From the NCBI GenBank assembly GCA_022013615.1, contig JAKLQB010000515.1:1-6925 (forward strand): 6,925 nucleotides of DNA, in the 5' to 3' direction. Below the pieces are notes generated by a model that ran no database searches, was not told the DNA's origin, and saw nothing but the letters and a program-made list of their open reading frames with translations. A program made the translations under genes and the position numbers. Shown here piece by piece: positions 5,111 to 6,925 of the stretch. Positions within the stretch are counted from its first letter, which is position 1. The number at the start of each line of letters is the position of its first letter. This DNA comes from Desulfobacterales bacterium. GTDB taxonomy: Bacteria; Desulfobacterota; DSM-4660; Desulfatiglandales; Desulfatiglandaceae.

Positions 5111-6475
5111 CTAAAACGTATATCCCAATCCGATCATCCACTGATAGTCCAGAATGCTCCCGAACTCTGTATCTCCAGCGCCGGAGTTTATGGTTCCTAT
5201 GGAGAAAAGCTGGGTATGCTCCCCCACAAAGTACTCCACAATGGATATGAACTGGCCGGAACCATCGTCTATGTTCTGGGTCCATCGGAAAGTAAGGTTG
5301 AGTACATCCCAAATATCATTGTGATTGTATTGAAACATAACATAATTTCGCCTCAGAAATCTCAACCCAGGATCTGCTGTCCGGCTGAGTGTCAATCTTG
5401 ATAAATCGCTAATCGGACCTGTTAGATCAAAGGCATCTGACGCATCATTTCTTAGACGGTAGTAATCCTTAGCCTGACGATTACTATATCCAGGACCATT
5501 GTAAATATATTCCATTGTCAGGGTAGGACCTATTTCGAGGGTGTAGGATCCTCCAATAAGGACGATCCCTTTCAACGACGAGGCTTCATCATCGATTGCC
5601 AGCATAGAGGCGCCAAACGGATTATTGGCCTCTTCCGGGTAGAGGGCATCTGTGCCCTTGGCAATGGTCCCTTCCCCATATAATAACAGGGCATCTGTGG
5701 CAGTCCAGCCTCCAAAGGCACCCAGCCTGTCCCTGTCATTCTCCTTGCGGGATAGGATCAGCCCTGCATATGCTTCCTGCCCTGCATAATCGAGCTTCAG
5801 GGCATAGGTCTTTTCAAATTCAAAAAACAGAAACTCCTGACGCCCTTTGTCCAGATTGGCAATAACAGAGAGCGTCCACGACATTGCCGGAAGCCACACA
5901 AGACGCGCAAAGTCCATTCCCGGCACTTCCCTTTTGGGATTACTTCTGCCATTATCGCGGAAGAAAGGATTCGATGGTGAAAAGAGATAGGAAGGCCCCC
6001 ATTGCAAGTTTTCCCTGCCGTAAGAAACAAACAGGTTTTGGGTCATTCGAATTCTGGCCAGCCATTCATTGACAAAACAGTCGTCATCCCAATCAGTTTC
6101 TCCTTCTCGATCGCCCTCCCCCCATGCCCTCCATTCAAGGCTTACCCTGGGTTTTACGCTTAATTGCAGTAATCTAAAATTTAAGTAGAAATCCGGGCGC
6201 AGTTCTAAATCAGCCAGATACTGTGGGATCTGAAAAAAATCGTTATCGGGATTCTGGGAAGAGTTCGCCGGATCCTGGATGGTGCCAGAGGCAAGGGTTC
6301 TCACACTGTATTCAAAGCCATCTGACAATTCCTCCCATAATTTAGAAAATTGACTTTTTACTCCTTTTGGCTGCATGCTCTCATCTGTGCTTTCTTTTAT
6401 AACCGCGGCAAATGACGGTTTCCACAGGAGGCATTGAAGAATAAACAGGATAACAAAGAAAAAGTTGTTTTTCAT
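5111..6475 (-). CDS. Outer-membrane beta-barrel protein of unknown function
   Basis: The 454-residue protein has a Sec signal peptide (MKNNFFFVILFILQ..., cleavage after about Ala23 in PSFA-AV). The mature part is rich in alternating aromatic and polar beta-strand segments and ends in a barrel-type Phe (MIGLGYTF), the usual outer-membrane insertion signal. A block GRENLQWGPSYLFSPSNPFF at about 153-172 recalls the G-R-x-x-x-W-G segment seen in some barrel proteins that accompany RND/MMPL exporters, but I cannot name the family. It probably forms a channel or acceptor in the outer membrane. Upstream is a LolA-like protein and downstream the Tat oxidoreductase, so a shared envelope pathway is likely. 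Two hairpins lie between it and the LolA-like gene, so it may be transcribed separately. No clear Shine-Dalgarno precedes the ATG; it was chosen because the signal peptide begins there. Confidence 0.75.
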   Translation of the reverse strand: MKNNFFFVILFILQCLLWKPSFAAVIKESTDESMQPKGVKSQFSKLWEELSDGFEYSVRTLASGTIQDPANSSQNPDNDFFQIPQYLADLELRPDFYLNFRLLQLSVKPRVSLEWRAWGEGDREGETDWDDDCFVNEWLARIRMTQNLFVSYGRENLQWGPSYLFSPSNPFFRDNGRSNPKREVPGMDFARLVWLPAMSWTLSVIANLDKGRQEFLFFEFEKTYALKLDYAGQEAYAGLILSRKENDRDRLGAFGGWTATDALLLYGEGTIAKGTDALYPEEANNPFGASMLAIDDEASSLKGIVLIGGSYTLEIGPTLTMEYIYNGPGYSNRQAKDYYRLRNDASDAFDLTGPISDLSRLTLSRTADPGLRFLRRNYVMFQYNHNDIWDVLNLTFRWTQNIDDGSGQFISIVEYFVGEHTQLFSIGTINSGAGDTEFGSILDYQWMIGLGYTF

Positions 6476-6503
6476 TGCTGGTCAAATTCTATTGTTAGTG
6501 TCA

Positions 6504-6524
6504 AAAAACTGCTTCGCAATTTTT
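6504..6524 (-). terminator. Hairpin with A/T-rich arms, possible rho-independent terminator
   Basis: On the minus strand AAAAATTGC-GAA-GCAGTTTTTT folds as TGC/GCA plus five A-T pairs, with one mismatch, and ends in a T run. It lies between the LolA-like stop and the barrel-protein start. The stem is weak in GC but, together with the hairpin at 6532-6544 just before it, could end the upstream transcript. In the opposite direction it is also T-tailed. Confidence 0.4.
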
Positions 6525-6531
6525 AAATAGC

Positions 6532-6544
6532 GCGGCTTCGCCGC
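6532..6544. repeat. GC-rich 5-bp hairpin with TTC/GAA loop
   Basis: GCGGC (6532-6536) and GCCGC (6540-6544) form a perfect stem with a 3-nt loop. The neighbouring hairpin at 6504-6524 has the same GC-TTC-GC core, so the two look related. It may be part of a tandem terminator or a small intergenic repeat family. Confidence 0.45.
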
Positions 6545-6682
6545 TTTAGAAAAAGGGAATTTCTGCAATGGATGGGCATTATAAAATAAATGGGATATAC
6601 CTGATGGTTGTTCTTTTATAGTTTGTGTAAGCATCACCGAATTTTACAAGGTTCTCTCTTTCTTCCAGTACTGAATTCCGAA
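6545..6682. other. Intergenic leader of the barrel-protein gene
   Basis: The whole gap between the LolA-like stop and the barrel-protein start is 207 nt. Apart from the two hairpins I see no gene. It is AT-rich and I found no -35/-10 pair with proper spacing that I would defend. Confidence 0.4.
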
Positions 6683-6925
6683 TTATCTCACCAACAGATT
6701 TAGGTTAAAGGTTGAATCCGGGATCTTTTTGATTTTGACTTTGCTATAGATCATTGTCGTTATATCCTCTTTTATCACTGCATTTGTAATAACCATTTTA
6801 GAGACAAAAGACCTGGGCTCGTCTTGGACCATGATACGATTATTATATTCAAACGTCGCTGACTTGAACATCTTTCCAGAAACCGTAAAAAATTCTGCTT
6901 TGACTCCCACAAGCCGCTGTTCGGA
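6683..6925 (-). CDS. LolA-like outer-membrane lipoprotein-sorting protein, C-terminal part (runs off right edge)
   Basis: The frame is open to the right edge, giving 80 residues from SEQRLVGVKAEFF to the stop at 6683. The pattern fits the C-terminal beta sheet of LolA-like periplasmic carriers (COG2834-type): a modifying strand (KAEFFTVSGKMFKSATFEY), then SKMVITNAVIKEDITTMIYS and KVKIKKIPDSTFNLNLL. The 'S-K-M-V-(I/M)-T-N/D-A' strand followed by 'T-T-x-x-x-x-x-V-K-I-x-x-I-P-D-S-T-F-N' is characteristic. Such proteins often sit beside MMPL/RND exporters and outer-membrane barrels and are thought to carry lipid-like cargo through the periplasm. A GTG inside the frame at 6910 is not the true start. 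The rest of the gene, and possibly an exporter, should lie to the right. Confidence 0.65.
   Translation of the reverse strand, partial: SEQRLVGVKAEFFTVSGKMFKSATFEYNNRIMVQDEPRSFVSKMVITNAVIKEDITTMIYSKVKIKKIPDSTFNLNLLVR

Noticed and set aside
5082..5312. Minus-strand 76-residue open frame at the end of the barrel gene
   Set aside because: A shadow frame of the outer-membrane protein gene, whose signal peptide and C-terminal Phe support the longer frame.
1..6925. CRISPR array, tRNA or rRNA genes
   Set aside because: I saw no regularly spaced direct repeats and no tRNA- or rRNA-like sequence in either strand.

Overview
The window looks like chromosomal DNA of a Gram-negative bacterium: it has a signal-peptide outer-membrane barrel ending in Phe, a LolA-like protein and a Tat-exported oxidoreductase. 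A sulfate-reducer-like deltaproteobacterium (Desulfobacterota) is my best guess, from gene style and moderate GC only. Every gene I can support is on the minus strand, so the window is best read from right to left.

Right part (about 3.2-6.9 kb): an envelope gene group. It runs from the 3' end of a LolA-like periplasmic lipoprotein-sorting protein, through a 454-residue outer-membrane beta-barrel protein and a 542-residue Tat-exported FAD oxidoreductase of the phytoene-desaturase/carotenoid-isomerase superfamily, to a frameshifted gene for a ~61-residue membrane protein. Known neighbourhoods of LolA-like proteins suggest movement or modification of a lipid-like compound across the envelope. 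The substrate cannot be read from the sequence.

Middle (about 2.7-3.2 kb): a wreck of a LytS/AlgZ-type histidine kinase and a LytTR response regulator. The kinase N-terminus is joined directly to the end of its ATP-binding domain, then, out of frame, to the middle of the receiver and then to the middle of the LytTR domain. A second copy of the kinase N-terminus starts at 44 and leaves the window at the left edge.

Left part (about 0.2-2.7 kb), between the two kinase copies: two stand-alone genes, an isoprenylcysteine-methyltransferase-like membrane protein and a membrane-anchored serine hydrolase of the beta-lactamase family. They are separated by structured DNA. One 120-nt element (1817-1936) has the layout of an integron attC site: paired R-type boxes, two 6-nt spacers, and paired L-type boxes with one extrahelical base. 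A second element (2000-2079) folds as a three-way junction between TAAC/GTTA boxes, and the methyltransferase gene is bracketed by a 17-bp inverted repeat. A third long imperfect stem (198-318) carries two one-sided extra bases, again in the attC manner, but only one R-type box survives. Together these suggest a small, partly decayed integron-cassette array without a visible integrase, placed between or into duplicated two-component genes. This model is an inference from hand-folded structure and is the most interesting point of the window.
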